In this document: positions 1-8,757 of the stretch, in pieces
Layout of the letters: the number at the start of each line of letters is the position of its first letter
How positions within the stretch are numbered: the stretch's first letter is position 1
Source of the DNA: Notoacmeibacter marinus
Lineage (GTDB): Bacteria; Pseudomonadota; Alphaproteobacteria; Rhizobiales; Rhizobiaceae
Direction of reading: 5' to 3'
DNA: 64,000 nucleotides
Assembly: GCF_002238045.1 (NCBI RefSeq)
Contig: NZ_NBYO01000001.1
Coordinates: 1,054,001-1,118,000 of the forward strand
Program-made: the position numbers and the translations under genes
Notes under the pieces: generated by a model
The model's database searches: none
Told to the model about the DNA's origin: nothing
Seen by the model: the letters and a program-made list of their open reading frames with translations, nothing else

Positions 1-111
1 AATGGCGCCTTCCGGTGTCGAATGACGGCCCACCGCCTCCGCCGGCTTGACGTGGGTCCATGGCTGGGCGATCCCGAAAGCCGCGAACGAACTATTGGAA
101 GACGGACGGAT
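1..111. other. Left-edge segment, possibly the tail of an upstream gene
   Basis: A plus-strand frame open from base 3 stops at a TGA at 48-50. Its last residues would be a proline-rich tail (five prolines before a final Ala), so it could be the 3' end of a gene starting outside the window. About 15 codons is too little to identify it. The bases from 51 to 111 then form a short leader for the next gene. Confidence 0.2.
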
Positions 112-645
112 ATGACGGCTATCGAACCATCGGCGGAGGCGCGCCAGCTGGCCGAGCCGCTTCTTCAGCGGCTGGCAGCACTCGGGATCGCCGAGAAGAC
201 GCATTGGCACCGGCCTCATTTCACGGTCGAGGAAAGCCGCAAAGATCGCGGCGAAGCGAGTGGTCATACGAAAAATCTCTTCCTTAAAGACAAGAAGAGC
301 CGCTATTTCCTGGTCACCGTACGCGACGATGCCGAACTCGATCTGAAAGGGCTTCACCGCCATATCGGCGCGCAGGGCCGTCTGTCCTTCGGGTCGGCCG
401 AAAAGATGGAAGCGCTTCTGGGCGTCAGTCCCGGTTCGGTCACGGCGCTGGCGGCGTTGAATGCGAAAGCCGATGCGGTCCGGTTCGTCGTCGAGGAAGC
501 ACTTCTCGCCTCCGATCTGGTACATTGTCACCCGCTGACCAATGAGGCGACAACGAGCCTTCGGCCAGCCGATCTGCTGAGCTTCATGCGAGCATGCGGC
601 CACGATCCTCTGATCTTGAATGTCGATGGCACCAACCCTCTATAA
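112..645 (+). CDS. YbaK/ProXp-ala-type aminoacyl-tRNA deacylase
   Basis: A 177-residue single-domain protein of the INS/YbaK superfamily, most like the free-standing prolyl-tRNA-synthetase-associated domain (PrdX, ProXp-ala). That family hydrolyses mischarged Ala-tRNA(Pro) in the cytoplasm. The family pattern is visible: HTKNLFLKDKK around residues 52-62 with the expected catalytic Lys54, then HPLTN with His140. I start at the ATG at 112; the frame is open back to base 22, but the extra 30 residues do not look like the family. It is followed 35 bases later by a co-chaperedoxin gene on the same strand. The domain family is well supported; the exact tRNA substrate is inferred. Confidence 0.85.
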   Translation: MTAIEPSAEARQLAEPLLQRLAALGIAEKTHWHRPHFTVEESRKDRGEASGHTKNLFLKDKKSRYFLVTVRDDAELDLKGLHRHIGAQGRLSFGSAEKMEALLGVSPGSVTALAALNAKADAVRFVVEEALLASDLVHCHPLTNEATTSLRPADLLSFMRACGHDPLILNVDGTNPL

Positions 646-680
646 GGGAACGATTCATCGAAGGCCGCGGGAGTTTGATC

Positions 681-1616
681 ATGAGTGCGAGCGAAGGATT
701 TCTGGACCTTTCGGGGGCCGGCGCAGAATCGAATGAGGCAGCGGGCGATCTCATCGCCGACACAACGACGGCGAGCTTTGCGCAAGACGTCATCGAGCCG
801 TCCAGGCAGGTTCCCGTTCTGGTCGATTTCTGGGCGCCGTGGTGCGGTCCCTGCCGGCAGCTCGGTCCGGTGCTTGAAAAGGTCGTGCGCGAAGCCAAAG
901 GTGCGCTTCGACTGGTCAAAATGAATATTGACGAGCATCCCGCCGTAGCCGGCCAGCTCGGGGTCCAGTCGATCCCGGCGGTGTTCGCTTTCGTCGGCGG
1001 TCGGCCCGTGGACGCCTTCATGGGCGCGCTGCCGGAAAGTGAAATCAAGGCCTTCATCGCCAAGCTTCCAAAGGCCGATGGCGCGCCGGTCGATCCTATC
1101 GCGCAGGCCATGGATATGGCGCGCGAGGCTGAAATGAGCGGCGGGACCGAACGGGCCATGCAGGTCTATTCCGCCATATTGCAGCGCAAACCGGATCATG
1201 GCGAGGCGCTGGTGGCGTTGGCGGGTCTGCTTTGGGATGTCGGGCAGAAGGATGAAGCGAGCGCCATGATCGCCGAACTTCCGGCCGATAGCGATCTGGA
1301 AGGGCTCGCCATGCTTCGCAAGCGCATTGCGCTGGAGGAGGAGGTCGCAGCTCTTGGCGATCCGGCTTCGCTGGCCGCGCGGCTAGAGAAGGATCCGAAC
1401 GACCATCAGGCCCGCTACGATATGGCGGCCATCGAAAATGCCCGCGGCGACAAGCAGGCGGCGGCGGATCATCTTCTGGACATTATTCGCCGCGACCGCG
1501 ACTGGCGCGACGGCGAAGCGCGCGCGAAGCTTCTGTCGTTTTTCGAAGCCTGGGGGCCGAAGGAACCGGTTGTGGCGCAGGCGCGCCGCAAGCTCTCCTC
1601 CATGCTGTTCGCCTGA
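681..1616 (+). CDS. cnoX: CnoX-type co-chaperedoxin (thioredoxin domain plus TPR)
   Basis: A 311-residue protein with an N-terminal thioredoxin domain (about residues 32-140) and C-terminal TPR-like helical repeats. This is the architecture of CnoX/YbbN, a chaperone that protects unfolding proteins from over-oxidation and hands them to GroEL or DnaK. The active site is an intact WCGPC with Cys55 and Cys58. E. coli YbbN lacks this motif but alphaproteobacterial CnoX has it, so reductase activity is likely. The start at 681 has GGGAG about eight bases upstream; the frame is open further back but without family similarity. Cytoplasmic. Confidence 0.9.
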   Translation: MSASEGFLDLSGAGAESNEAAGDLIADTTTASFAQDVIEPSRQVPVLVDFWAPWCGPCRQLGPVLEKVVREAKGALRLVKMNIDEHPAVAGQLGVQSIPAVFAFVGGRPVDAFMGALPESEIKAFIAKLPKADGAPVDPIAQAMDMAREAEMSGGTERAMQVYSAILQRKPDHGEALVALAGLLWDVGQKDEASAMIAELPADSDLEGLAMLRKRIALEEEVAALGDPASLAARLEKDPNDHQARYDMAAIENARGDKQAAADHLLDIIRRDRDWRDGEARAKLLSFFEAWGPKEPVVAQARRKLSSMLFA

Positions 1617-1709
1617 TCGCCGTTCGGTTCATGCTTGAGAAGATGGCGGCCTGCGCCACATGCTGCTTTGGGCCGCATTTTCGGCCCGGTGGCATGGAGC
1701 AGCGATAAT

Positions 1710-2384
1710 ATGCAGGCCGGCAATCGGAATTATCGCAGCGCGGACGAACTGCCTGAATCGGTTCCGATCTTTCCGCTTTCCGGCGCACTTCTTCTGCCGG
1801 GCGGACGGATGCCGCTCAATATTTTCGAACCGCGCTATCTGGAAATGGTCGAAGCGGCGATGGCTGGCGAGCGGCTGATCGGCATGATTCAGCCCTCCCT
1901 GGATGGGAGCCGACGCGCCGATGACGAGCCGATGCTCGCGCCGGTCGGTTGTCTTGGGCGGATCATCTCCTTTGCTGAAAGCGGCGACGGCCGTTACCTC
2001 ATCACCTTGAACGGGGTCTGCCGGTTCCGGCTCGGCGAGGAGTTGGAAAAACCGAGCCGTCCCTATCGGCGTGCGATCATCACGCCTTTTGCTGCCGATC
2101 TGAAGGATGACGATCGCAGCGCGGTGGATCGCGAAGCGCTGATCGGCGCATTTCGCGATTTCGTCGACGCCAACGATATGGAAGTGGACTGGCCGAGCGT
2201 CGAGCAGGCCAGCACGCAAACGCTCGTCAATGTGCTGTCCATGATGTCGCCTTACGGGCCGGCGGAGAAGCAGGCGCTTCTGGAAGCGCCGGATCTGAAG
2301 ACCCGCGCCCAGACGCTCATCGCCATAACCGAACTGCTGCTGGCCAGGGTACCTGACGGTCAGGGTGGCAATAGCCTGCAATAG
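1710..2384 (+). CDS. Free-standing Lon N-terminal substrate-binding domain protein
   Basis: A 224-residue protein matching only the N-terminal (LON, PF02190) domain of Lon protease. It begins with a typical block (SVPIFPLSGALLLPGG, then NIFEPRYLEMV). There is no AAA+ module and no Ser-Lys protease domain. Such stand-alone LON proteins are common in alphaproteobacteria and their role is not settled; substrate recognition or adaptor function is inferred. I chose the ATG at 1710, which has GGAG upstream and begins just before the domain; the same frame runs back to 1635 without similarity. It sits between cnoX and a Trm112-family gene on the same strand, suggesting co-transcription. Confidence 0.85.
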   Translation: MQAGNRNYRSADELPESVPIFPLSGALLLPGGRMPLNIFEPRYLEMVEAAMAGERLIGMIQPSLDGSRRADDEPMLAPVGCLGRIISFAESGDGRYLITLNGVCRFRLGEELEKPSRPYRRAIITPFAADLKDDDRSAVDREALIGAFRDFVDANDMEVDWPSVEQASTQTLVNVLSMMSPYGPAEKQALLEAPDLKTRAQTLIAITELLLARVPDGQGGNSLQ

Positions 2385-2432
2385 GCCCGATATCCGACGC
2401 CTCGAACGGAAGCGACCAGCAAGGGAAAAGCG

Positions 2433-2714
2433 ATGAACGATCCCGATCGCCAACCGCGACAGCCGGAAAAGCCCGATCGCCGGATGCTCGATATCCTGGT
2501 CTGTCCGCTGACGAAAACGTCACTGCGCTACGACGAAAAGGCCGGCGAACTGATCTCCATGGCAGCGAAGCTGGCCTATCCGGTGCGTGGTGGCGTCGCC
2601 ATCCTGCTGCCATCGGAAGCGCGGATGCTGGCCGACGAACCGGTCGTGCCGGCCGACAAGGCGGGCGCAGCGCTGAGGGACAATCGGACGCCTTCCGGTC
2701 GGTCGGATGACTGA
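2433..2714 (+). CDS. Trm112/YcaR-family small protein
   Basis: A 93-residue protein of the Trm112 (UPF0434) family, recognised by the N-terminal [10 protein letters not shown] block and the [13 protein letters not shown] segment. In eukaryotes and archaea Trm112 is an obligate partner that activates methyltransferases acting on tRNA, rRNA and release factor. Bacterial homologues such as YcaR probably act as similar small partners, but this is not established here. Only one Cys remains in the first knuckle, so zinc binding is unlikely. AAGGGA precedes the ATG at normal spacing. The gene follows the LON-domain gene by 48 bases. Confidence 0.85.
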   Translation: MNDPDRQPRQPEKPDRRMLDILVCPLTKTSLRYDEKAGELISMAAKLAYPVRGGVAILLPSEARMLADEPVVPADKAGAALRDNRTPSGRSDD

Positions 2715-2814
2715 ACGGCGGCATATCCTTTCTCTACCTTCGGAGCAGATTGGATGACTGGGCCTGCCGAACGCTCTTTCCTCGCCCGACCGGATTGCCT
2801 ATAGGCTGGCGGAC

Positions 2815-3237
2815 ATGGCACGCATCGACCGAACAGGGGACTGGGCCGGCAGACATTCGCCTTCGCTGGAAGAGCTGGAGCTCTTGGCGCAGCAGGCCTA
2901 TGCGCATCTTCCCCTTCCTTTTCGCGAATTGTCCGGACAGGTTCTGATTTCCGTTGCGGAATTCCCGCAGGAAGAGATCATGGACCATCTGGCGATGGAA
3001 ACGCCTTTCGACCTGCTGGGCCTGTTCGAAGGGCGCGGCATCGCCGAGCGCTGGAACCCGCAGACCGGCGAGGGACCGAACCGCGTCACCCTCTATCGCC
3101 GCGCGATTCTCGATTACTGGGCCGAGAATGAGGAAACGCTGGGCGACATCATCACCCATGTCCTCATTCACGAAATCGGCCATCATTTCGGCCTTTCCGA
3201 TGACGATATGATGCGCATCGAAGCGAGTGCCGATTAG
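2815..3237 (+). CDS. Minimal zincin metallopeptidase-family protein (PF06262)
   Basis: A 140-residue cytoplasmic protein of the small metallopeptidase (DUF1025) family. The zinc motif HEIGHH occupies residues 119-124 (ligands His119 and His123, catalytic Glu120) and is followed by FGLSDDDM, where an Asp is the likely third ligand. Members have the minimal protease fold, but substrates are largely unknown. It closes the plus-strand run that starts at 112 and converges with the LuxR-type gene, only 28 bases away. No strong terminator separates the two. Confidence 0.85.
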   Translation: MARIDRTGDWAGRHSPSLEELELLAQQAYAHLPLPFRELSGQVLISVAEFPQEEIMDHLAMETPFDLLGLFEGRGIAERWNPQTGEGPNRVTLYRRAILDYWAENEETLGDIITHVLIHEIGHHFGLSDDDMMRIEASAD

Positions 3238-3265
3238 GCGCTTAATCTTTCGACGAGATAGCGAA

Positions 3266-4027
3266 TCAGTCGATCAGCCCGAGGCGGATGGATTTGGCCA
3301 CGGTGTGCGTCTTGTTCTGCGTTTGCAACTTGTCCGATGCCGAGGCCAGATGGTGGTTCACCGTATTGGCCGTGGTGCCCAGAAGCGCCGCCGCTTCGGC
3401 GGATGTCTTGCCGGCGGCCGTCAGGCGTATGCAGTCCAGTTCCTTATCCGACAGGTACGGGCCGCCGGGCATGGTTTGCGTGCCTTTGTTCAGTTCCGTG
3501 ATCCGCTCGAAGAACCGGGCGCTGAGATAGGTGAGCCCAGCGCTTTCGTCGGCAGCCATTTCTTCGCGCCGACCGCCATATCCGATCGCGCCCCGATGAC
3601 CTTCCGGCGTGACGGTTGGTATATAGACGCCATTAAGGTGATCGAATTTCTGAAACAGTTGCACCGCGACGTCGCTGTCGCGCCGGCAACGCTTCGCCTT
3701 GACCAGATCCATGTTGTAGGCAAGGGGCAGTGTCGTCTTGCGCAGCCGGCTGAAGATCGGACTGCCTTTCGCAAGCATGTGGGTGTCGTAAGCGCGACTC
3801 AGTTCCGGCTCCCAATTGGTGAGCAGGGTCAGTTCGGAAAGCGATTCCTCGCTGGTTTCGGGCAGGTGCAGAACGATAAAGTGTCGCCAGCGGAAGAAGG
3901 CGACAATCGTTTTCATGACTTTGAGCAGGTCATAACTTGTCAGCGTCGCCGCGATGGCGGCGCTCGTCGTTTCGTAGAAGTCGGCCACCGGGGCCGACGC
4001 GAATGTCTTTTTTGGCATCGCCTTCAC
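3266..4027 (-). CDS. LuxR-type solo regulator with a degenerate autoinducer pocket
   Basis: A 253-residue transcription factor with an N-terminal autoinducer-binding-like domain (about 15-175) and a C-terminal LuxR helix-turn-helix (about 190-250). The DNA-binding half is normal, with EL, GKT and TVNHH positions conserved. In the ligand domain, Tyr80 aligns with TraR Tyr61 and Gly133 with Gly113. However, the usual Asp70 is Ser89, Trp57 is Leu76 and Trp85 is Tyr104; Pro90 is kept. No luxI synthase gene lies in the window, so this is a solo. It may respond to a non-standard ligand or to none. An internal Met at residue 4 is an alternative start. Confidence 0.85.
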   Translation of the reverse strand: MKAMPKKTFASAPVADFYETTSAAIAATLTSYDLLKVMKTIVAFFRWRHFIVLHLPETSEESLSELTLLTNWEPELSRAYDTHMLAKGSPIFSRLRKTTLPLAYNMDLVKAKRCRRDSDVAVQLFQKFDHLNGVYIPTVTPEGHRGAIGYGGRREEMAADESAGLTYLSARFFERITELNKGTQTMPGGPYLSDKELDCIRLTAAGKTSAEAAALLGTTANTVNHHLASASDKLQTQNKTHTVAKSIRLGLID

Positions 4028-4101
4028 ATGGGTTCAAGCGGGGTTGCACTCGAATGATTGTTACGCCGGCCTGAAACAGGGCCGGTACTGAACATGCACC
4101 C

Positions 4102-4311
4102 TTACTGTTCTCCGAGCTTCATATCGGAGGAATATTTCGCGCCCTGGACCGTTTTGACGACAGCCTGGGCGACCCGCATCGTTCCGGCGACCGGATCGTG
4201 GGCGTAAGAGGGATCGCCGTATAATTGCCAACCTTTGGAAAGGGCTTCGCTGACGCGATGGCAGAAGCTGGAATCGTCCGGACCCGTCAGAACGCGATAG
4301 AGCTGCATCAT
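4102..4311 (-). CDS. DUF1737 protein
   Basis: A 69-residue protein whose N-terminal half (LYRVLTGPDDSSFCHRVSEA, then LSKGWQLYG) matches DUF1737, a small family with no known activity. Its ATG overlaps the stop codon of the upstream CitE-like lyase gene in an ATGA arrangement, so the two are almost certainly translationally coupled. No signal peptide or membrane segment is visible. The function is unknown; the coupling is the only functional hint. Confidence 0.8.
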   Translation of the reverse strand: MMQLYRVLTGPDDSSFCHRVSEALSKGWQLYGDPSYAHDPVAGTMRVAQAVVKTVQGAKYSSDMKLGEQ

Positions 4312-5216
4312 TTATCCCCTTGGCTGGCTGATTCGCGCCGGTATGCGCGGCGGAGAAGTCGGAGCGCAGCGTCGCGATGAAGATGTTCCACCATCTGTCC
4401 GTCCACCTTGATGACCGCCTTGCCCGAATTGACGGGATCGGCAAAGGCATCGACGATCTGCCTTGCCCGATCCTGTTCTTGCCCTGACGGTGTAAAAGCC
4501 GCTCTGGCCGCTTCGATCTGCGCCGGATGGATCAGCGTCTTGCCGTCGAAACCCAGCGCGGCGGCCTGGCCGCATTCCGACGACAGACCGTCCCCGTTGG
4601 CAATATCGTTGAAAACGCCGTCGAGAACGGAAAGGCCGCCGGCGCGCGCGGCCATCACCATCTGCGCCAGAAAAGGGATGATATTGGCCCGATCCGGACC
4701 GGGCGCCATGCCGCTCATTGCCACCAGGTCGTTCGTGCCGGCGACAAGGGCGGAAAGGCGCGCTGCCGGCGCACGGCCCAGTTCGGCGACGGCGGACAGG
4801 TTCATCATGCCGCGCGGCGTCTCGATCATGGCCCATATGCGAAAAGCGGCGGCATTGCTGATGGAGGAGAGCGCCTCGGCAAGGGTCAGAATATCGGAGG
4901 GCTGCTCGACCTTCGGCAGCAGAATGGCGTCCGGCAGGCACGCCACGGCGGCCAGCATGTCTTCGGTTCCGTGGGGTCCCCGGAGCGGATTGATTCTGAC
5001 GACGCGGTGAAAGGGGGCGGTCCTGTGGACCCTGAAATGATCCCGGAGCCTTTCGCGCGCCTCGCCCTTTCGATCCGGCGCAACAGCATCTTCGAGGTCG
5101 TAGATGACGGCATCGGGCGACAGGGTGGCAAGCTTCTCCAGTGCGCGCTCATTGGTGGCGGGCACGAAAAGGGTGGCGCTCAGTGACGGTTCGGCATCGG
5201 ACGAATCAGCTTGCAT
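4308..5216 (-). CDS. CitE-like CoA-ester lyase (HpcH/HpaI family)
   Basis: A 302-residue TIM-barrel protein of the HpcH/HpaI aldolase and citrate-lyase beta family. Typical stretches are seen: SATLFVPATN at the start, YDLEDAVAP for Mg/acid binding, RINPLRGPHGTEDM, and IWAMIETPRGMMNL containing the metal-binding Glu. Relatives cleave CoA thioesters such as malyl-CoA, beta-methylmalyl-CoA or citramalyl-CoA; sequence alone does not settle the substrate. I start at the ATG at 5216, where family similarity begins; the frame runs upstream to 5333. It is divergent from leuD and coupled to a downstream DUF1737 gene. Confidence 0.85.
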   Translation of the reverse strand: MQADSSDAEPSLSATLFVPATNERALEKLATLSPDAVIYDLEDAVAPDRKGEARERLRDHFRVHRTAPFHRVVRINPLRGPHGTEDMLAAVACLPDAILLPKVEQPSDILTLAEALSSISNAAAFRIWAMIETPRGMMNLSAVAELGRAPAARLSALVAGTNDLVAMSGMAPGPDRANIIPFLAQMVMAARAGGLSVLDGVFNDIANGDGLSSECGQAAALGFDGKTLIHPAQIEAARAAFTPSGQEQDRARQIVDAFADPVNSGKAVIKVDGQMVEHLHRDAALRLLRRAYRRESASQGDK

Positions 5217-5333
5217 TGGGCCAGTATTCCTATCGCCGGACGATCCTTGCAAGGTCGTGGCAGACCATTTGGTCTTTTCGGCTGGCCCACGCTTTGCTAA
5301 GGCGGTGCCAGAACTGGAGAAGGCCGACACCAT

Positions 5334-5939
5334 ATGGATAAGTTCACCACGCTGACCGGCGTTGCCGCACCCCTTCCCGTGGTCAATGTCGATACCGACA
5401 TGATCATTCCGAAAGACTATCTGAAGACCATCAAGCGCACCGGACTTGGGCGCGGGCTTTTCGCAGAGATGCGCTTCGGCGAGGACGGTACGGAAAACCC
5501 GGACTTCGTGCTGAACAAGCCGGCCTATCGGAATGCCCAGATCCTGGTCGCCGGCAACAATTTCGGCTGTGGCTCGTCACGTGAACATGCGCCCTGGGCG
5601 CTGCTCGATTTCGGCATTCGCTGCGTCATCTCCACCGAGTTCGCCGATATTTTCTACAATAATTGCTTCAAGAACGGCATCCTGCCGATCGTCGTGTCGG
5701 AAGACGATCTGGAGAAGCTGATGGACGACGCCGAACGCGGCGCCAATGCCACTTTGACGGTCGATCTGGAAGCGCAGGAAATTCGGGGGCCTGATGGCGG
5801 CGCCATCGCGTTCGAGATGGATCCCGACCGCAAGCATCGCCTCCTGAACGGTCTCGACGATATTGGAGAGACCCTGCAGAAGGAAGCGGCAATCAGCACG
5901 TTCGAGAACAGGCTGGCCGAGGACCGCCCCTGGACCTGA
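5334..5939 (+). CDS. leuD: 3-isopropylmalate dehydratase small subunit
   Basis: A 201-residue swivel-domain subunit of isopropylmalate isomerase, which converts 2- to 3-isopropylmalate in leucine synthesis. The family signature is clear: [15 protein letters not shown] near the N-terminus, [15 protein letters not shown] in the middle, and a [12 protein letters not shown] stretch. Length is normal. The large subunit gene (leuC) is not in the window. The gene starts 117 bases from the divergently transcribed CitE-like gene. leuB lies 1.7 kb downstream on the same strand. Confidence 0.97.
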   Translation: MDKFTTLTGVAAPLPVVNVDTDMIIPKDYLKTIKRTGLGRGLFAEMRFGEDGTENPDFVLNKPAYRNAQILVAGNNFGCGSSREHAPWALLDFGIRCVISTEFADIFYNNCFKNGILPIVVSEDDLEKLMDDAERGANATLTVDLEAQEIRGPDGGAIAFEMDPDRKHRLLNGLDDIGETLQKEAAISTFENRLAEDRPWT

Positions 5940-6092
5940 CGTCCTTCGAAGCGGTGGCGTTGAAGGGCAGGAGACGTTTCATGCCACCGGCATGACCGTC
6001 CACAGATCAGTTCCGCGCAAAACTTCATGTGATTGGCGCGGCTGCGGCTTTGGCGATAATGAAGGGGCGGGAGACCGTCATCGGAGTGTCAC

Positions 6093-7160
6093 ATGTCGTG
6101 CCTGACGCGATTGTTGCTATTGGCGGCCGGACTGGTGGCAACCGCCGTGCCGGCCTTTGCGCAGGAGCCGTCTTCTGCGCCTTCCGCTGTGGGCAATTCG
6201 ACAGAAGAGAAACCGGTGACGCTCGATCTGCCCGGCGAGCCGGTCAGCGCCGTTTCCTTTGCCGGCGGAACGCTCTCGGTTCGGGCGGTGGATGGCGAGA
6301 AGGCCGTCTTCTTCAATGAGGGCGAGATCGCGCGCGATCTGTCTGCCCAGCTTCTTCGCCAATTCAACGTAGGCGGTGCGCCAGTGGCGCTCTACGCCAT
6401 GGGTGCCAATGCGGAATCGTCGGCGCCCTGTAACGGCTTCCTTGTCATCGTCTGGCGCGATCCCGGCGGCACCGTTCGCGGCGGCACACCGCCCTTCATC
6501 TGCGGGACGGACGAGCCGGCCGTTACTCGCGATGCGCTCTATTTCTTCTCCGATGAGATCGCGCCCGGCCAGATCAATCCCATGGTGCGATGGACGGCGA
6601 AAGGCGGCTTCGCCATTGCCGCCGATCTGGCCTTCGCGCCGGTTCCGGGGTCTGGTTGGGACCAGCTGTCCGACCGCGGACTTTCGGTCCGTCAGCTGAT
6701 GGAGAACGCCGCGGTCTACGGGCAGGCTTCGACGACGCTCGGCGACCAGCTCTTCGGTGTCGTTCAGGCGCTTGAGAATGGCGAGCGGGTGGCCAATCCG
6801 GAGCCTGGCGTTCACGTTGCTCAGGGATGCGCGCCAAACCAGTGCGATCAGGTGCAAGCGCTCGGCGTCGTCGATGGCGTCCATCAGGGCACCTTCTTTG
6901 CCGCGCGGGTCAATGGCGAAGTTGCCCGGGTCTGGCCGGATCTGGAAAAATGGCCACCTCGCGCCAAGGAAATCTTCGAGCGCTTCAAGGCTGGGGAAGA
7001 TGTTCTGGCGGCCACTCCGCCGCTCCAGAAGAGCGAAAATGAGCCGACCGGTGACGATGTTACAGCAAAACCCGGCGTTGCCGAGGCCGGCCAGCAGGCG
7101 CTTCGGCCGCTTGCGCCATCCGATGGAGAACCGGCACCGAAAACAGGCCAAGCGCAGTGA
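6093..7160 (+). CDS. Periplasmic protein of unknown function
   Basis: A 355-residue protein I do not recognise. The first 23 residues form a clear signal peptide ending PAFA before QEPSS, so it is probably periplasmic. The mature part contains four cysteines (SAPCNG, PFICG, QGCAPNQC) that could form disulfides. It ends in a Pro/Ala-rich low-complexity tail of about 60 residues. GGAG lies eight bases before the ATG. Its stop overlaps the GTG start of the RidA gene by four bases, which implies translational coupling to a metabolite-repair enzyme. That coupling is the main clue to its context. Confidence 0.75.
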   Translation: MSCLTRLLLLAAGLVATAVPAFAQEPSSAPSAVGNSTEEKPVTLDLPGEPVSAVSFAGGTLSVRAVDGEKAVFFNEGEIARDLSAQLLRQFNVGGAPVALYAMGANAESSAPCNGFLVIVWRDPGGTVRGGTPPFICGTDEPAVTRDALYFFSDEIAPGQINPMVRWTAKGGFAIAADLAFAPVPGSGWDQLSDRGLSVRQLMENAAVYGQASTTLGDQLFGVVQALENGERVANPEPGVHVAQGCAPNQCDQVQALGVVDGVHQGTFFAARVNGEVARVWPDLEKWPPRAKEIFERFKAGEDVLAATPPLQKSENEPTGDDVTAKPGVAEAGQQALRPLAPSDGEPAPKTGQAQ

Positions 7161-7543
7161 GCGGCCGGCATTTGATTTCCAGCGGGTCGCCTTTCGAAGA
7201 AAAGGCCGGCTACAGCCGTGCGGTAGCGGTCGGCGACATGGTGTTCGTCGCCGGGACGACCGGCTATGATTACGAAACGATGACCATGCCCGATGACGTT
7301 GGCGCGCAGGCGGCCAATGCGCTTGCCACCATCGACAAAGCGTTGACCGATGCAGGCGTTGCGATAGCGGACGTGGTACGCGCCACCTATTACGTTACCG
7401 ATATGAACGACGCCGATGCAGTGTTCGCCGAAACGGGCCGCGTCTTCTCCGCCATTCGCCCTGCGGCAACGATTGTCGAAGTCACGAAACTGCTGAAGCC
7501 GGAAATGAAAGTCGAGATCGAGGTGACGGCCAAGCGGGGATGA
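7157..7543 (+). CDS. RidA-family reactive-intermediate deaminase
   Basis: A 128-residue RidA/YjgF-family protein. Members hydrolyse reactive enamine/imine intermediates, such as 2-aminoacrylate, released by PLP enzymes. Visible family features are [19 protein letters not shown], and the C-terminal [24 protein letters not shown], here quoted as [10 protein letters not shown] and MKVEIEV. The start is GTG at 7157, nested in the stop of the preceding gene (GTGA overlap). It lies between leuD and leuB, and branched-chain amino acid metabolism is a typical source of the substrates. The specific RidA subgroup is not certain. Confidence 0.85.
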   Translation: MSGRHLISSGSPFEEKAGYSRAVAVGDMVFVAGTTGYDYETMTMPDDVGAQAANALATIDKALTDAGVAIADVVRATYYVTDMNDADAVFAETGRVFSAIRPAATIVEVTKLLKPEMKVEIEVTAKRG

Positions 7544-7643
7544 GCGCCGCATCTCTTGCGGCAACAGCCCGCGCACGCTAGCAGGACGCATCCCTTTTCC
7601 CGTCGCCTGTTCCACGGGCCATTCACTGCGAGGACCTTCGACC

Positions 7644-8753
7644 ATGACCAAGACGCTTCTTCTGCTGCCCGGCGACGGTATCGGCCCGGAGGCGATGGCC
7701 GAGGTCGAGAAACTGATCGATGTGCTGAATGCGGAGGAGAGCGCCGGATTCGAGACGGATCGCGGCCTGGTCGGCGGTTCGGCCTATGATGCCCATGGCG
7801 CCGCCATTTCGGAAGAGGATATGGCCAAGGCCATGGCGGCGGATGCGGTGCTGTTCGGCGCGGTCGGCGGGCCGAAATGGGACGACGTGCCCTATGATGT
7901 TCGCCCGGAAGCCGGGCTGCTGCGTCTGCGCAAGGATATGGAACTGTTCGCCAATCTGCGTCCGGCCATCTGCTATCCGGCGCTTGCATCGGCCTCTTCG
8001 CTACGGCCCGAAGTGGTGGAAGGGCTCGATATTCTGATCGTTCGCGAACTGACCGGCGGCGTCTATTTCGGCGAGCCGAAGGAAATCGTCGATCTCGGCA
8101 ATGGCCAGAAGCGCGGCATCGACACCCAGGTCTACGACACGTTCGAGATCGAGCGGATCGCCGGCGTCGCCTTCGAACTGGCGCGGACGCGGGGCAACAA
8201 GGTCTGCTCCATGGAAAAGCGCAATGTGATGAAGAGCGGCGTGCTCTGGAACGAGGTCGTTACCGCCACGCACAAGGCGAACTATTCCGATGTCGAACTG
8301 ACCCACATGCTGGCCGATGCCGGCGGTATGCAGCTCGTCCGCTGGCCCAAGCAGTTCGACGTGATCGTGACCGACAACCTTTTCGGCGACATGCTGAGCG
8401 ATGTGGCGGCCATGCTGACCGGTTCGCTCGGCATGCTGCCCTCGGCCTCGCTCGGCGCGCCGGATCCGAAAACCGGCAAGCGCAAGGCGCTCTACGAGCC
8501 GGTGCATGGCTCCGCGCCGGACATTGCCGGGCAGGGCGCCGCCAATCCGATCGCGATGATCGCCTCTTTCGCCATGTGCCTGCGCTATTCCTTCGAAATG
8601 GTGGAACAGGCCGACCGGCTGGAGAGGGCCATCGCCGCCGTGCTCGATAGTGGCATCCGCACCGGCGACATCATGGCCGAAGGCGCAAGACAGGTTGGAA
8701 CAGTCGAAATGGGTGACGCCATCATCGCTCAATATCGCGAACTGGCGGGCTAG
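7644..8753 (+). CDS. leuB: 3-isopropylmalate dehydrogenase
   Basis: A 369-residue NAD-dependent decarboxylating dehydrogenase that oxidises 3-isopropylmalate in leucine synthesis. Features seen are the N-terminal [11 protein letters not shown], the substrate arginines in [17 protein letters not shown], the catalytic-tyrosine region in a [12 protein letters not shown] block, and the cofactor/metal segment [14 protein letters not shown] followed by [14 protein letters not shown]. Length fits the family. The gene ends four bases from the convergent glycosyltransferase gene, with no terminator between them. Confidence 0.97.
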   Translation: MTKTLLLLPGDGIGPEAMAEVEKLIDVLNAEESAGFETDRGLVGGSAYDAHGAAISEEDMAKAMAADAVLFGAVGGPKWDDVPYDVRPEAGLLRLRKDMELFANLRPAICYPALASASSLRPEVVEGLDILIVRELTGGVYFGEPKEIVDLGNGQKRGIDTQVYDTFEIERIAGVAFELARTRGNKVCSMEKRNVMKSGVLWNEVVTATHKANYSDVELTHMLADAGGMQLVRWPKQFDVIVTDNLFGDMLSDVAAMLTGSLGMLPSASLGAPDPKTGKRKALYEPVHGSAPDIAGQGAANPIAMIASFAMCLRYSFEMVEQADRLERAIAAVLDSGIRTGDIMAEGARQVGTVEMGDAIIAQYRELAG

Positions 8754-8757
8754 AGGC

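Noticed and set aside
5576-5591. CACGTGAA in leuD as a parS site
   Set aside because: Only about 9 of 16 positions match, and the codons are those of the conserved SSREHAPW block.
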